Shown here: one piece after another, positions 1-12,002 of the stretch | Numbering within the stretch: the first letter of the stretch is position 1 | How the letters are laid out: the number at the start of each line of letters is the position of its first letter | From: Zychaea mexicana | Taxonomy: Eukaryota > Mucoromycota > Mucoromycetes > Mucorales > Lichtheimiaceae | DNA length: 64,000 bases | Assembly (NCBI RefSeq): GCF_025766255.1 | Contig: NW_026516848.1 | Span: 1-64,000 of the forward strand | Reading direction: 5' to 3' | Program-made: the position numbers and the translations under genes | Notes under the pieces: model-generated | Told to the model about the DNA's origin: nothing | Seen by the model: only the letters and a program-made list of their open reading frames with translations | The model's database searches: none

Positions 1-250
1 ATCATCCTTGCTTTATTCAACACCACACTACAGCACATACACATATATCCACGGATGATTGGAAGTTTGCATAAGCAAAAAGCGAAATTGTAGGTAAGGA
101 CAATAGGAATTGGGATGCTGTTCTATGCTGGAGAAATTAGATAATACAGGGACATCGTTTTACACCATGATCCACCTTGTTGTATCCGCCATTACAAGCT
201 ATCAGGCTCTATGCTGTCGCCTTCGATAACCATCCATATGTGTACATCGA
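1..250. repeat. MULE-1 left terminal inverted repeat
   Basis: Bases 1-~250 match the reverse complement of ~8024-8273 with only scattered mismatches. The outermost bases ATCATCCTTGCTTTATTCAA pair with the sequence ending at 8273. Long terminal inverted repeats of this size are typical of Mutator-like elements. The innermost matching bases are around 246-250. Confidence 0.9.
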
Positions 251-677
251 TGTCCAACAACGTTAATGCAGTAAGTATGTATATATACCATTATTTTGCA
301 CCTATTATCCGATCTGTTTACTTCGTGATTTTAGACAGTAGTTGCATCGAAGATGGAATATCCTAATAGACCAGTCTTTGTTGAGAGGAAAGCTTAATAC
401 GATGGGAAGAGGAGATGAAGAAATGGAAGTCAGTGAGCAAAATGTGCTGCTCTTATAAGAATGCGTTTGCTACTAAGTGCAGCTATATCGTCATACATAG
501 CAAGTATTAGTTACGAACTGTCTTAAAAGACGTATGCGTCTATTTGTAACTATACTGTGCCGCTTTTGAATCGGAAAATCGCGTGTTGAAGCTATTCTTG
601 CTTTTTACGTTTCCAAACTTACATTTCCATCTCCATCTCGAACTAAATTTCAAATTCCAACTTGTAACATTAGCAGT

Positions 678-1925
678 ATGCAATCTACAAACCCCCTTCT
701 CATTCATCTTCGGCAAGACCAAGAACAAGTTGTTAGTGTTGAGGAATACGAGGCTGTTATCAGCAAACTTCCTCAAAGTACTGGTGAGTGTTATGTCCAC
801 TATGACACTACCAAATATAAGCCTAAGGAACGCACTGGTAAGAAACGATTATATAAGATCTGTATAGATATATTTCATATCACTAAGCATTATATAAAAG
901 ATCAAGATGAACGTCCCAGAAAGAAGTGTAATACCCAACCAAGAATTGTGTGGACTGCCCGCTACTATTGCCATCGCGCTCACCAAGTTGACAACAGAGG
1001 GAGAAACTGTAAGAGTCAGACAGATCTTGTGGACGAAGATACTGCCGGTAGTAGCAACAATGTTAAACGCCGTCCGGTCCAAAAGAGATCTAAGCAGGTT
1101 GGCTGTAAAGCGTATTTGGTCGCCACTTGCTATGTCAAGGATACTACCAAGGTTGTTCTTAAGTATAAAGGAGAACACATGGGCCATACACCTGGCAGCA
1201 TCCAAGATGCTCAGCATCTGCCCAATCCTGAAGAAGTAAAGGAGCGTATCCACCAAGAGCTTTGCAAGGGATACAATGTTTGGGATGTAAGGGTATACCT
1301 GCAGCACGAATATCACAACTCTCCTGACCACCAGCGCGCAGCATATATTACGACTGCTGATGTCTACAATATCTTCTTTAAGATGCGGCAAGAAAAGTGC
1401 GCAAAGGACGAGAACGACTTTGTTTCTGTTGGCAAGTGGCTTGACGACCTGCAATCCACAGGCTACTATGTATGGATTGGGACAGAAAACACCACCTCTA
1501 GCCAGAATGATCAGCCATACAAGAGGCTACTTAGCAGAGATGGTTTCGCCTTTGGTTTCCTTGCTCCATGGCAAAAAGCCCTCCTGTGCAATGGGGAACT
1601 CATTTCACTAGATGCCACACATGATGTGTGCCATTACAATAATGGTGTACTTTATACTATGGTCATACATCATCCCATTGCTGGTAGAGGTGCACCTGTT
1701 GCCTATATGATAACTGACGACTTGTCTGCTGCACAATTGGCCAACTGGTTCCACTACTTGCCGTCTCTTGGTGTTAACCCTTCGCGCATTACCATTGATT
1801 GCAGTTTGCCTGAAAACAATGCGATCTGCCAGGTTTGGCCAGATTGTACAATCCAATTCTGTATCTGGCATGTTATGCGTGCTTGGATGCAGAATGTGCA
1901 TTCCAAAGTGGTCGAAACAGATAAT
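678..1925 (+). pseudogene. MULE-1 transposase, N-terminal two thirds (split by Harbinger)
   Basis: Open reading frame of 416 codons from the ATG at 678 to the Harbinger junction. Residues ~90-160 hold a Cys/His-rich DNA-binding-like region (GCKAYLVATC and neighbouring Cys/His). Around residue 310 is LDATHD, around 372 TIDCS, and around 395 CIWHV. These match the first two catalytic Asp residues and the C/H motif of the MULE transposase DDE domain. The gene resumes at 6819 beyond the inserted Harbinger. Removing the insert with one copy of the AAT duplication restores alignment, but the first codon after the junction is TAA (6819-6821), at a position that would read well as Gln. No other stop interrupts this half. 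It would cut and insert MULE DNA in the nucleus if intact. Confidence 0.88.
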
Positions 1926-2926
1926 GGGCCTCGTCAAAGTTGGTTGGACCTGGGATATCACAGGTTTCACAAAAAAAATAAATAATTTTAATTGGGTAGC
2001 GGAATTTTAAGCCCCTAGCAAAATTCAGCAAAATAGCTGGACCGTCTTTGATGCAGATACGTTTCTGAAGATACCTGTTTTAGTAGGTTTCTCGGCCCTA
2101 CGAATATACCGGTTAATGCATTACGGATCAATTATTACACCGGTTAATGCAAAGAAGAGCACAAAACGTCAATGAACTATACACATCAGAATGAAATAAA
2201 AGGCATAACACTAGTATATAAGGACATATTGATTAAGGTTACTATAAACCTTTCTTTTTTTCTGCTATGTCATGTTAAAAAGTAAAAGAAAAACTCAAAA
2301 AATCTTATTTGACGTTAATTTGTCTCATAGTGCAGCAAAAAATAAAAAAAACTTTTGAGGCAGCAGCAAACAAACAACAACCTGGGGCTTTGTTTCTACA
2401 AACAACATTTCGATTATGCTAATATAAACATTGAATAGAAGATTTTGTATCAGTTTAACAATTTTTAATTTGGAGTTGGACAATGATCTTCGTTCGTGTT
2501 CAAAATATTATACGTAAATGCCGTTTCTTATACATTCAAGTTCTTCGTCTTTTTACATCAGCTTTGGAAAAAACTTCTCTGTTCCCGATTTCACTAAAAT
2601 ATATACTAACCAATTGCTTCCCGTTCCTGGTTTCTACCGTAGTCTGACCAATCAATCGCGTATGGCCTTTTCCTTTCTTGTTAATAGGTGTATGTATGTA
2701 AGTATATTCCCAGGGTAAACATCTTTTTCCTTTCAAACTAACTACTCATTTTTACTCATTTATGCGCAGTTATGACTCTCGACCTAATGGACCACTCGTC
2801 TTTTCTCCTTCATGTATATATACGGCGTGCAATTGAGCCCCGTTTGCACCCGCTTTCACTCGAAGTAACATATATAATATGACCAGGTAAGTGACGGAAG
2901 GTAAGTACCAAAAATATCAATCAATT

Positions 2927-4421
2927 ATGGCACAACATCGATTCAGCGTCCGCATTCCAAACAACCCTGAAAATGGTCCCCAAACCAGTGCCCAAACAAG
3001 TTCGCAGCAGGACGGCCTCGTAGACAACAGTGTACCGACAAATAGCCCATCGTATGGAGTGATGCATGGTGCTGCATCTTTTTATTCATCATTCCCATAT
3101 TCACAAGTGCCTCATTACCCTCCTTCTCCAATGACACAGACACAAACAGGAGGAGTGCCTTTGCTGCCAGCACCGCCCGCGCAGGCCGAAGAAGCATCGA
3201 TACCACCTGGTGACCAGCAAATCGCACAGTCTTCCGGATCACAATCGGCAACGCACGTACCAGATTCTATGATGGCTGGCCATTCAACAACTTCATCAGT
3301 ACCTGCTACGGCAGCTACTACGCCAGCAGTAGCCTCTTCAAGCGCAGCAGCAACAGTACCTTCTGCAACCGCACGAACTACAACTGCGTCAGGTATAGGA
3401 CATTTCTTTTTGTTTAGTTAATAATTGTTGTCGTCAATACACTTGTTTATCGTTTGAATATGTGTTTTAGGACGAGCCAATTGGACGAGTGAAGATATAA
3501 AGAAACTTGCCAAGGCAGTAGCAAAAAGGAAGCAGCGGTTTTTTGCAAACAAGTCGTCAACCGCTGCAACTATCAGCCGGACCATATTTGCCGCATCTTA
3601 CACACAACAACAAGTACTCACCAAGGTAGATTGGTTGCGAGACAAATGGGAGAAGGACACGAGAGAAAAAAATCTCCAGTCCGGTCAAGGTGTTCCTGGC
3701 GGTCTACACTCACATATGACATGGGAAGGTAAGCTCAGATATAGTGGTATTATATCTACAAGGACGCCTATTGCATTGTATATACTAAGCTGTATATAAA
3801 AAAAGCTTACGTTAAATTTAAGTGGCCTCTATGGGAGGATTGCGAGAATATATTCGGCGACAGCATCGGTGCCAACTCTCAAATCCAAATGGATAGCTTG
3901 AGTGGGCTAGTGGACGAGAGCGATAATCAATCACAGCGAGGCGATGACGCTATTCGTGAAGAAGTTCAAGAAGCTTCGGGACCTAGACTTCACGTGGATG
4001 ATGAAACGTAAGCTTTTGAAATGCTCATTTCGATGGGCTATACGATATACAGATGTTTGTTATTGACCAAATACTTCCTTTGTTTCTTTCTTTTTTTTTT
4101 AGCATGGATTTTACTGAGAGTTTCATGTCTGAACGTTCGCGTCTTCACGTTGAAATACACAAGACTCGTCAAAAGCAGTTGGACCTTGCGATCGAAAAAA
4201 TGCGAGCCCAGACTCGACGCGAAGAAATAGCACATGAAGAACGCATGCAACGGCTGCACCATGAACACGACGCGCGATATATAAAACGTTTGCGACTGTC
4301 AATTGAATTAGAAGAGTTGAAACAAAAAAATGGGGGAGAGTACATATGGAGAGAAGAAAGAGAGGAGAGACGGGAGAGTACAGAAGAAGCGAGTAGTGTG
4401 GCAAGTAATGTTGGAGGGTAG
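2927..4421 (+). CDS. Harbinger Myb/SANT-like DNA-binding protein (spliced)
   Basis: Four exons fit without a break: 2927-3392, 3471-3728, 3806-4007 and 4103-4421, all with GT..AG introns. I chose the ATG at 2927 because the frame upstream starts only with a GTG. The N-terminal ~150 residues are rich in Ser/Thr/Ala/Gln and look disordered. Exon 2 encodes a Myb/SANT-like domain (NWTSEDIKKLAKAV... VDWLRDKWEKD). Exon 3 continues with YVKFKWPLWEDCE and an acidic stretch. Exon 4 is an Arg/Glu-rich coiled coil. In PIF/Harbinger elements this partner protein binds the transposon ends and helps the transposase enter the nucleus; that role is known for the family and inferred here. It ends with TAG at 4419-4421, 69 bp before the converging transposase gene; an AATAAA lies just downstream. 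Confidence 0.85.
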
Positions 4422-4490
4422 AAGAGAGAGAGTAGGTTTGTTTTGTTTTTGATTTTAGTTTTAAAATATTACAATAAAAAACAAAAAGGC

Positions 4491-6002
4491 CTATCGAGCT
4501 GTGATTCCAAGTGCTATCTTCAAGTACACTCGCATCATTTCGCCTGGGGTGATTTGACCTCTGTTACGTCTAGTTGTGTCAACGAACTCGTTACCTTCAT
4601 CATCATCACCCCAAAAGTCATCATCACCGGTCCGACGAAGCTCTCTTACATTGCTCATGTCTGCGTCTGGATTGCGGCGCCGTTGGAGGTCACCAATGAC
4701 GCTCAAGTAAGAGCCGTCATCTTTCACGTTTTGCACAAAATTGTGCAGCAGACAACAAACAGCAATCCAGTTCATGCATCGCTTATAATCATGTTTGCTT
4801 CTGATCATGATCGGTAGACATTTTAAGCTTTGCCATCTGTTCTTCAAAAACCCGATCGTACGTTCAACCTCCACTATACACAAAGTAGATCAAAAGAAAA
4901 TGGCTCAACACACAAGAATACGTGGACAAATCACAAATTCATAATAATACAACGTACCTCGTACAGACGACAACTTTCGATTGAACTGAAGATTTTCCGG
5001 GATCTGTCGTGCCTCCCCTTTATATGGTGTGACAAGACGCGGTGACAGAGGGTAAGCCGCATCGCCAAGAATGTATTCAGATTCATCAAAGAATGAATCC
5101 AAATTCTTTCCCATCATACTTTTACGGAAAGCGCGCGAGTCGTGTACCTTCCCTGTTTCACCAGCAGAGAAGTAATGGATCCGATCGTGGATATCACAAA
5201 CGATCTGCAGATTAAGTGCATATCTTTTCTTTCTCGTGAAGAATTGTTCGCCTTGCCAACTTGGCTTGTATTGCAACACAACATCAGTGCCGTCAACAAT
5301 ACCAATGCATTCTTTGAATGCGAGGTCTTTGATATCGCGAAGATCGGTCTTCAGTTGGCTGCGCTCGTCCTCATTGGGCCAGAATACGAATTCCTTGATA
5401 TGCTTCAGTAATGCATGAATTACCCTGTCCGTGAAGAGAGCAACTGTGCCCTTGCCGAAACCATATCTTGAAGCCACATCATCAAGATCGCGCGACAAGT
5501 GACCGAATCGGTATAATGCGATTCCCAACTGAATTCGAACAGGTGTCTGTCGCATTTTCCTTTCGTTTTTGTTGAAGACGCGGTCATCCTTGATGAGATC
5601 GTACAGTGCCTCAAACGTGTTCCTGGTCATTCGAAATTCGCGTCGAAATGCGGCGTTGTCGCTCGTTGTAAACAAAAGTTCACGTAGGTCGACGGCTTTA
5701 GGTTTCCTTTTTCTTGATACCAAGTAACGGCTTGACAAGACCTTCTTGACAAATTCTTGGTCAAATTCCGTCAACTCGAGTTCTTCATCAACGAAGTCAC
5801 CCAACAATTCTTCGTCATTGAGAAACGACATGTCAACGTCTTCATGAATGGGCATTGCTTCGTCTGAGATCAAACCCCATTTCCGGTCGAGATCGTTTAA
5901 GAACTTATGCTGACCACATAGCATCTTGTCGGAGACCTTGCTAATGTTGACGAAGTGCCGTAAGACACGAGCTTTCTTGGTGAGGCGAATCTTCTTAGGC
6001 AT
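4491..6002 (-). CDS. Harbinger DDE transposase (DDE_Tnp_4 family, spliced)
   Basis: Minus-strand gene, ATG at 6002 (the in-frame codon 9 bases upstream is only TTG). Exon 1 runs to about 4961 and exon 2 from about 4876 to 4491; the intron runs GTACGT...TGTATAG. Removing it restores SSVR-VEVERTIGFLKNRW, the expected Harbinger continuation. Catalytic landmarks are VDGTD (first Asp), GKVHDSRAF, LGDAAYP (second Asp) and VERTIGFLKNRW (Glu). Total length is about 480 residues, normal for the family. The N-terminal 130 residues are charged, and an HTH-like stretch follows (RYGFGKGTVALF). It catalyses excision and insertion with 3-bp duplications. No premature stop is visible. This and the Myb-like gene are the only complete, uninterrupted protein pair in the window. 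Confidence 0.9.
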
Positions 6003-6818
6003 AGTGGACAAGTGTGATAAACGTGGGTTGTGGATAGATAATAGAGGTTAAATAAAAGACGATATGAAATACAGTGAGAGTCAAATATGAGATGATTTTT
6101 ATTGAATGAATTCACAACCCTTTATATACTGTTGAAGATGGTGTCTAGACTTCCGTTTGGATGAATTGACGAATGGATCGCGGACATGCCGGATTTCGGA
6201 TGTTTCAAAGATGAAGAAGGATGGGAGAGTTGAGTTTGTCGGCCATGATAATGATGGATGTTGTCTTCCGATTGTAAAGAGTCATCTTTGTCTTGATCTA
6301 TCAGTGTGTTCTTTGTTTGGTGAAGTCTCATCTTTGTCAAGGCTGGAATTGGTATCCGCTCTTTGACAGGTACACTTCGCTCAACTCAGATAAGCTAGAT
6401 TCACAGGAAGTGCTGACTAACTTGAGAATAGGACAATGTGTATACAATGGTTGGTCCTGAGCTATTCTCGATTGTGATCCATGTTTGAGAGATTATCGAT
6501 ATGGTGCTAATTATGTAATATTTGATTCATCCGTGTGTGTGGTGTTCTCTCTACTGCGCTCTAATGGTTGCGAAGACGGCGGAGTGGGTTGAGTTGTCTG
6601 GATCAATGTCAAAGTAGTGTGGTTTACCACTACAAGAAGCAAAGAAGGAGAAAACAAATCAAAGTGACAGAATTACTTATTTAGGCAACTTCACATATTG
6701 AACTGCTTAGAACTGGGTCGTCAAAGTAAATTTTTCCTGGACCATTTTTATTGGTTTTTATTTTTTATCAGCGACACCTGTAAATTTCCAGGTCCAACCA
6801 ACTTTGACGAGGCCCAAT

Positions 6819-7882
6819 TAATCAGCAGAGGAGATCAAGTATACTATTTGGGAATGCTTAACTGAATTATTGTATGAAGTCGATCAAAATCAGTTCAGGC
6901 TCCTTCTAGATGCATTCCTATCTGACGTAAGTGGATCTCAAGCAGACTTTGTCTCCTACTTCTTGGCGCCAATGGATAGACAGCATTGGGGGTGAAGGCG
7001 TTTATCGGTGGGCAGCATGTTTCCAGCTAGAAGCCTTTACCAATATGCAAACAAACAATTACGTTGAGTCCTGGCATAACCAGTTGAAGACATATTACTT
7101 GAAGCGCAAGAGAATGCATCGCTTGGACTTACTAGTCCATATACTTGTCAAGGACGTTTCATTCGATGTCACTGAGGAAATCAAACGCCTTGTAGCCAAC
7201 GTTGGCCGTATAGGTCCATATGAGCATGCTTTGTGCAAACACGAGATAAAGGCTGAAGCCATTGACTGCACGGTATTGCGCGATATGGTTCAAGAGTCCT
7301 CATCTAGAGCAAATCTGTGTTCTTCGTTTTCGGCAGAGCGCGTGGTTTATACGGTATAAGAACTAGTTGCTTGATCAATAGCTACTGTGATTGTTTAGTT
7401 AATGTTGTTGTCTGTTTATTATATTGCAGGTAATTACTGGAAGCAATCAGATCATTTCTTGCTCCTGTGCCCAGTTTAAAAAAGAATACTTCCCGTGCAA
7501 ACATATGTTTCTTGTTGAGCGGTATGCCAAGACTATAACAGTGCGACCATCTCTAGAGAACTGGATAGCAGCCATTCAGCATACCAACAATCGATCAAGC
7601 AACAGCAGCACCTTCGCACGTCCTCCTATGCAAGAGCAACCGCCACGCGAGGACGGACCTAAGGAAAGCCTAAGGCGCGTGTTTAAGCAACTTGTTGACG
7701 GGTCAAATGCTAATTATCATCACATTGGTAAATCTACTATTGATGGTAACAAAGCTGACAAGGTTGCACAATTAACTACTAGAGTGCAAAAAATGATAGA
7801 AGATACTGCAGATATTGACACCGAACTCAACAGCATCCTATCCACACCTTCTAATTCCAATTTCCAACGTCAAAATAATTGA
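6819..7882 (+). pseudogene. MULE-1 transposase, C-terminal part with SWIM zinc finger
   Basis: Continuation of the transposase after the Harbinger. A +1 frame change near 6950-6965 is needed to join the first stretch (reading EEIKYTIWE...) to the stretch with the family motif NNYVESWHNQLK near 7057-7092. An intron fits 7354-7429 (GTATAA...TTGCAG). It leads into ITGSNQIISCSC, where the CxC-x9-CxH pattern around 7460-7505 is a SWIM zinc finger, normally found at the C terminus of MULE transposases. The frame ends with TGA at 7880-7882. The in-frame TAA at 6819 plus the frameshift make it non-functional as it stands. Confidence 0.82.
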
Positions 7883-8023
7883 ACTTCTTCTCTATTTCTA
7901 AACTTTTATTTTATTTCTTATCAAATACACTCCATCTCTATCTAATAAATATCTCCACCCAAATAAAACGATTATCATCCCATATATATCATATATATCC
8001 ATAATCCTTGATCAACCGATAAG

Positions 8024-8273
8024 CAGATGTACACATATGGATGGTTATCAAAGGCGACAGCATAGAGCCTGATAGCTTGTAATGGCAGATACAACAAGGT
8101 GGATCACGATGTAAAACGATGTCCCTGTATTATCTAATTTCTCCAGCACAGAATAGCATCCCAATTCCTATTGTCCTTACCTACAATTTCGCTTTTTGCT
8201 TATGCAAACTTCCAATCGTCCGTGGATATATGTGTATGTACTGTAGTGTGGTATTGAATAAAGCAAGGATGAT
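8024..8273. repeat. MULE-1 right terminal inverted repeat
   Basis: Partner of the repeat at 1-250. It ends at 8273, where similarity to the left repeat stops at the window edge; the next bases (AGGGATAATC) are outside the repeat that can be seen. Confidence 0.88.
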
Positions 8274-10418
8274 AGGGATAATCACGGTGCAGTAGCCAGG
8301 AACACTAAAAGAAAGAAAAAACGCAAGTGCTACATATTCCCCCCTCCTTAACACTTTAACCATTTTACCATAATGAGTTCAAACTGTGCTGCTAGCAGTA
8401 GTTGTGCATGCTCCATGTACTGAATAGTTGGTAGGACTAGTTGAAGATAAGCAAGAACGGCGTTGGTTATTTTTGCAGCGCCTTGCAAAGCATAAAGAAA
8501 AGAATAACCCTTACCTCTTCCATTTCACCAAGTTATTAGTCTTGAGCCGTTGCAGTGAATGAGTTCAAAGGATCCATCAGTAATGCCATGACCTGTGATG
8601 CCTCGACTGTATGTCCTATAGACGGGAAATATATTAAATACGAGTGTTACTTTTTGTTTATGGTGCTATACATATGCAAAGAGAAAAAAAGCTTGTTCCA
8701 TTTTGTACCAAGTCAATAATCCTGATTTCGTGTGTAAATGAGCTGTGGATAGATGCTAATAATGCTGCTACTGTCAAATGCCTTGCGAATGGGCATGCAG
8801 TGACGATGAACGTGTTCTGTAAAGCGTAGAAAAAGCAACTGTCAATCACGCTGTTACTGCCGTGTTATACAAAGTAAAGAAAAAAAACTTTTTCTGTCTT
8901 TTTTCTTCATCCATCTGAGACATTTACCATAAGAATCTGTCACCAAGTTGATCCTTTTGTGCAAATCCTCAATTTAGAAAGGGTTGTTGTAGCTAGAGCT
9001 AGCAGAATGCTTGGAGATGAACTCAAGAGAAAAAAAAACTTTTTATATAAGAAGCACATGTACTTGGTGAAATTTTCCCTCTCTGAAATACTGCATTGCT
9101 GCCTAGCACAGAGGAACACCCAACTCTTATTTCTAGGCTGGAATAAGGGAATTGAGAGGAATGCGGTTATGTCTAGTAGGTCTTCCTCTACTACAACCAC
9201 AGGAAGTACCAAGATCAATACGACCAACCAAACTTCTATCAGCGCGTACCTGAATACTAAGCAATCAGTTTCAGTCAGATCCTAATTCTAAAACATAGTA
9301 GCAGAAAAACTCACAACAGCTTCGGAAGTAGTTTTATTTTGTTGATGATTTTGGCTCATTTCGAAGTATAATCAACAGAGCGACTATATATATAAAAAAG
9401 TTTTTTTCCTACAGTAATGCGTAGCAACAGGAGTTTGTAGCAAGCAAAAGAAAAAAAAAGAAGCAGATGTTGAAAAACCAAGGCTGAATCCATATAAGGA
9501 AGGTAATATTTGTGAATTGTCTACTAGGATGTATCCTATTATAATTGATAAAAAATTAAATATATTAAAAAAATTAAAAAAAATTAAAGAATTTAATCTC
9601 AATATTAAAAATAGTAGCTCCAAAATCTAATATAAAGATTATAATGAAAGATTATTTATTATTACATATTAAACGAAGTTTTGATATCGAATCTGTAGCT
9701 AATATACATAAAAAAGTTGAGTTAAAATATAATATTATTAAATATACAAATACAAATTCTAATATTTATTAGCTTCTTCTTCTCCTCTCCTTCCAGTCTC
9801 ATTGAAGACGAAACAAAGAATGAAGTTTTTTCTATGAGCAAAGCATCTATAATATATACTAATATTAGAAATACCAGCTGGTATTTTTCATATAAAAATT
9901 AAATTATTAGATTTATTTAGTATCAGACCTAAAGGTCCTAGAAGAACTTTGTTCTTGGGTTCAAATCAAAGATTTGAAGACTAGAATAAAGAGGAGGAGA
10001 GAGTAGTTATTAATTTATTTTTTTATTACTTTTTAAAGTGTTGTTATTTTAATTATATAGAAATAAATATATTTGATTCAAATAATAAACCTTTAAGTAT
10101 TGCATTTTCATAATAAAAGAAGATATATATATAATTACTTTAATATTTCCAATTGTAATAAAGTATTAAAAAAACATTATTGAGATATAATAACAATTTA
10201 AATAATATTAGTGATTGATTAAGTTATAAAATGGATAAAGTAAAATCTGTCAGCTATCTTTATAATTACCTGTCTATTATATTATAGATTTATAAAAGGG
10301 GATACCCCTAGGTGGTGGTACTTATATAAGATAGATAGACACACATATCTATCTCATCTACCACCGCCAGAGTATTAATTTATAATAATAAATTATGTGG
10401 TAAACTACTAATAATTTG
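8274..10418. other. Unassigned AT-rich stretch
   Basis: From 8274 to about 9300 I see no recognisable gene; a 108-codon frame at 8959-9285 has no motif I know and sits in low-complexity sequence. From 9300 to 10418 the base composition becomes strongly A/T-rich. Short open stretches there (for example around 9641-9770) look like fragments of decayed coding sequence but match no family I can name. A small hairpin-rich patch lies at 10310-10370. Confidence 0.5.
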
Positions 10419-10501
10419 GGTGACTATAAGAATTTACCCAGTGCGACTGCTTCTCCTCGAAAAGTGACTGCTTTTCTTCGACTACCATATATAGAAAAGT
10501 T

Positions 10502-10568
10502 AGTGCGAAAGTGGTTAAGGCATCAGCTTTAGACCCAAAAGATCAAGGGTTCTAATCCCTTAGCAGCC
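10502..10568 (+). ncRNA. tRNA-like sequence inside Merlin A end
   Basis: Shows a Pol III A-box-like TGGTTAAGGCA and a B-box-like stretch inside a perfect 5-bp T-arm (AAGGG TTCTAAT CCCTT). The acceptor and anticodon stems do not pair well, so it is not a functional tRNA. A closely similar copy lies at 16943-17010 at the same place in Merlin B, so it is a built-in part of the element end. Confidence 0.5.
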
Positions 10569-11057
10569 GATAAGTTATAAACCTCATTTCTGGCTTACCT
10601 AAATGTTTCTAGAGTGTGGGAAATAAATTTACCTAAAGAGTTACATATAAGCAATAATCTCAGTTAAAAAAGAGGCCCAATTCATAGAAAAATTTGTTAC
10701 TTATCTTTATATTACTATAAATATATAGAAGATAGAAATAATAGAGTGATATTTATATAAGAGTAAAATATAGAATAGATAAGACAGAAAAGGGGTTGCA
10801 AGGTAGTATAAGTAGAGAGAGAAAGAAAAGGAGGAAGGAATAAAAGTAGTGAAAAAGAGTGAAGAAGGGAAGGAAAATAAGGCTAATCTTCTATATTAAC
10901 TTCCTCATTACTACTATTCTCATCCTCATCACTAATATTAGTAATAATATTATTATTACTTATTTGTTGTACTTGTTGTACGTGTTGTGCTTGTTGCTGA
11001 TGTTGTTGTATATACAGCTAATTTAGCTGAGAAATCAACTGCCATTGCTGCTGTAAG

Positions 11058-11285
11058 AGCTGTTGCTGTTGTTGGACCTGTTGGTCTTTTTGCTCTAATT
11101 CAGATTACAGCTGTGTTATTTGCTGTTGTTGTTGCTGTAAAAGCTGCTGTATCTGTAAGTGTTGTTGCTGTTATTGGACCTATTGGTCTTTTTGCTCTAA
11201 TTCAGATCGCAGCATTGTTATTTGCTGTTGTTGTTGCTGTAAAAGCTGCTGTATCTGTAAGTGTTATTACTGTTGCCTTTGCTCT
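11058..11285. repeat. Tandem duplication of ~114 bp in the poly-Gln tail
   Basis: Two near-identical units, each containing GGACCT-TTGGTCTTTTTGC and TTTGCTGTTGTTGTTGC, follow each other. On the minus strand they encode Gln-rich peptide; read on the plus strand they give a misleading Val/Ala-rich frame. Confidence 0.65.
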
Positions 11286-12002
11286 TGCTGCTCAGACTGT
11301 GTTGTAACAGCGATGTATGTGATGTGAAAGTGTGAAGCATTCCCCTATTGCGACAATAGGCCCACACAGCCTATTTTGCACTCTTAGTATTTAAATATAA
11401 TTATCATCATAAATAAACATTGGCTTCTTTCTTCCCCTCTTTCTTTTTGGCTACGTTTGAACAAGATTTTGGTTCAAGACACAAGAAACGGATAACTCTT
11501 GTATGTGAAGCAGACAGAAGTCCAATGGAATCTATATGGAATATCAAGGATGTAAAGGATATTAACGGATCATGGATATATTATAGTTTTGCACAAACCT
11601 CTCTTCCCCACTTGAATTGTTTTATAGTCTTATATTTGCTTTTGTATCGTCGTTCAGTGTTTTACTGGTATGTACTGGTTTCTTTCATATTAGTACCTAT
11701 TATCCCCACAACTGTATCTGAAGATTAATTTGTATATTGGCAATAGTGTGACGTCTGTTCATTTGGATCTCAATACAATAAAGTGGTGGAGAAGCTGGGC
11801 GGCAGCCAACATCCACATTGCCACTATACCATAATTTTTTAACAAAAAGGACGAAAAGTCGAACCAATCTAAAAAATTGAAAAACACGAGCTCAGCGACG
11901 TCATCTGACTATAGACTCCTCTCCTGAAACAACCCTTGATCAACCCCGTGAAACACCCCATGATACATCCCAGTACCTAGTAGTACACACAGAGAGCAAC
12001 AG

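Larger units (their letters stand above)
1926..6815. mobile_element. Harbinger (PIF) element inserted in MULE-1
   Basis: Both ends carry the inverted repeat GGGCCTCGTCAAAGTTGGTT (about 28 identical bases, then weaker similarity to ~45). The element is 4,890 bp and is flanked by AAT at 1923-1925 and 6816-6818. It carries the standard two-gene Harbinger set in convergent orientation: a Myb/SANT-like protein on + and a DDE_Tnp_4-type transposase on -. Both frames are open, so this appears to be the youngest and most intact transposon here. Stretches 1970-2926 and 6012-6770 are AT-rich non-coding flanks in which I see no further gene. Confidence 0.92.
1..8273 (+). mobile_element. MULE-1, Mutator-like DNA transposon with a nested Harbinger
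   Basis: The first ~250 bases and the stretch ending at 8273 are near-identical inverted repeats. Between them lie the two halves of a Mutator-like transposase (678-1925 and 6819-7882), separated by a Harbinger element at 1926-6815. Without the Harbinger the MULE is about 3.4 kb. The left end coincides with the window edge, so the target-site duplication cannot be checked and the element may start slightly upstream. The stretch 251-677 holds only promoter/5' leader sequence that I cannot resolve further; 7883-8023 is A/T-rich 3' sequence. Confidence 0.85.
10419..11310 (-). mobile_element. Merlin A, truncated end of a Merlin-type element
   Basis: Begins with GGGTGACTATAAGAATTTAC, the terminal repeat seen at both ends of Merlin B (16861 and 20385). 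About 850 bp match 16861-17640. It contains the tRNA-like sequence (10502-10568), a middle AT-rich part, and on the minus strand the Gln-rich C-terminal tail of the transposase (about 10890-11300). Everything upstream of the tail, including the catalytic domain, is missing, and Gypsy sequence follows. A segment of about 114 bp of the Gln-rich tail is tandemly duplicated here (about 11058-11171 and 11172-11285) but single in Merlin B. Confidence 0.75.

Noticed and set aside
849..1454. 201-codon minus-strand frame
   Set aside because: Antisense of the MULE-1 transposase coding exon.
9500..10400. Possible mitochondrial DNA insertion in the AT-rich stretch
   Set aside because: High A/T alone is not evidence; I recognise no mitochondrial gene or tRNA, and chromodomain-DDE elements here are equally AT-rich.
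10987..11307. Open frame of 106 codons, Val/Ala-rich, resembling a membrane protein
   Set aside because: It is the antisense of the poly-Gln tail of the Merlin transposase; CAG/CAA repeats read backwards give Val/Ala/Cys-rich frames.
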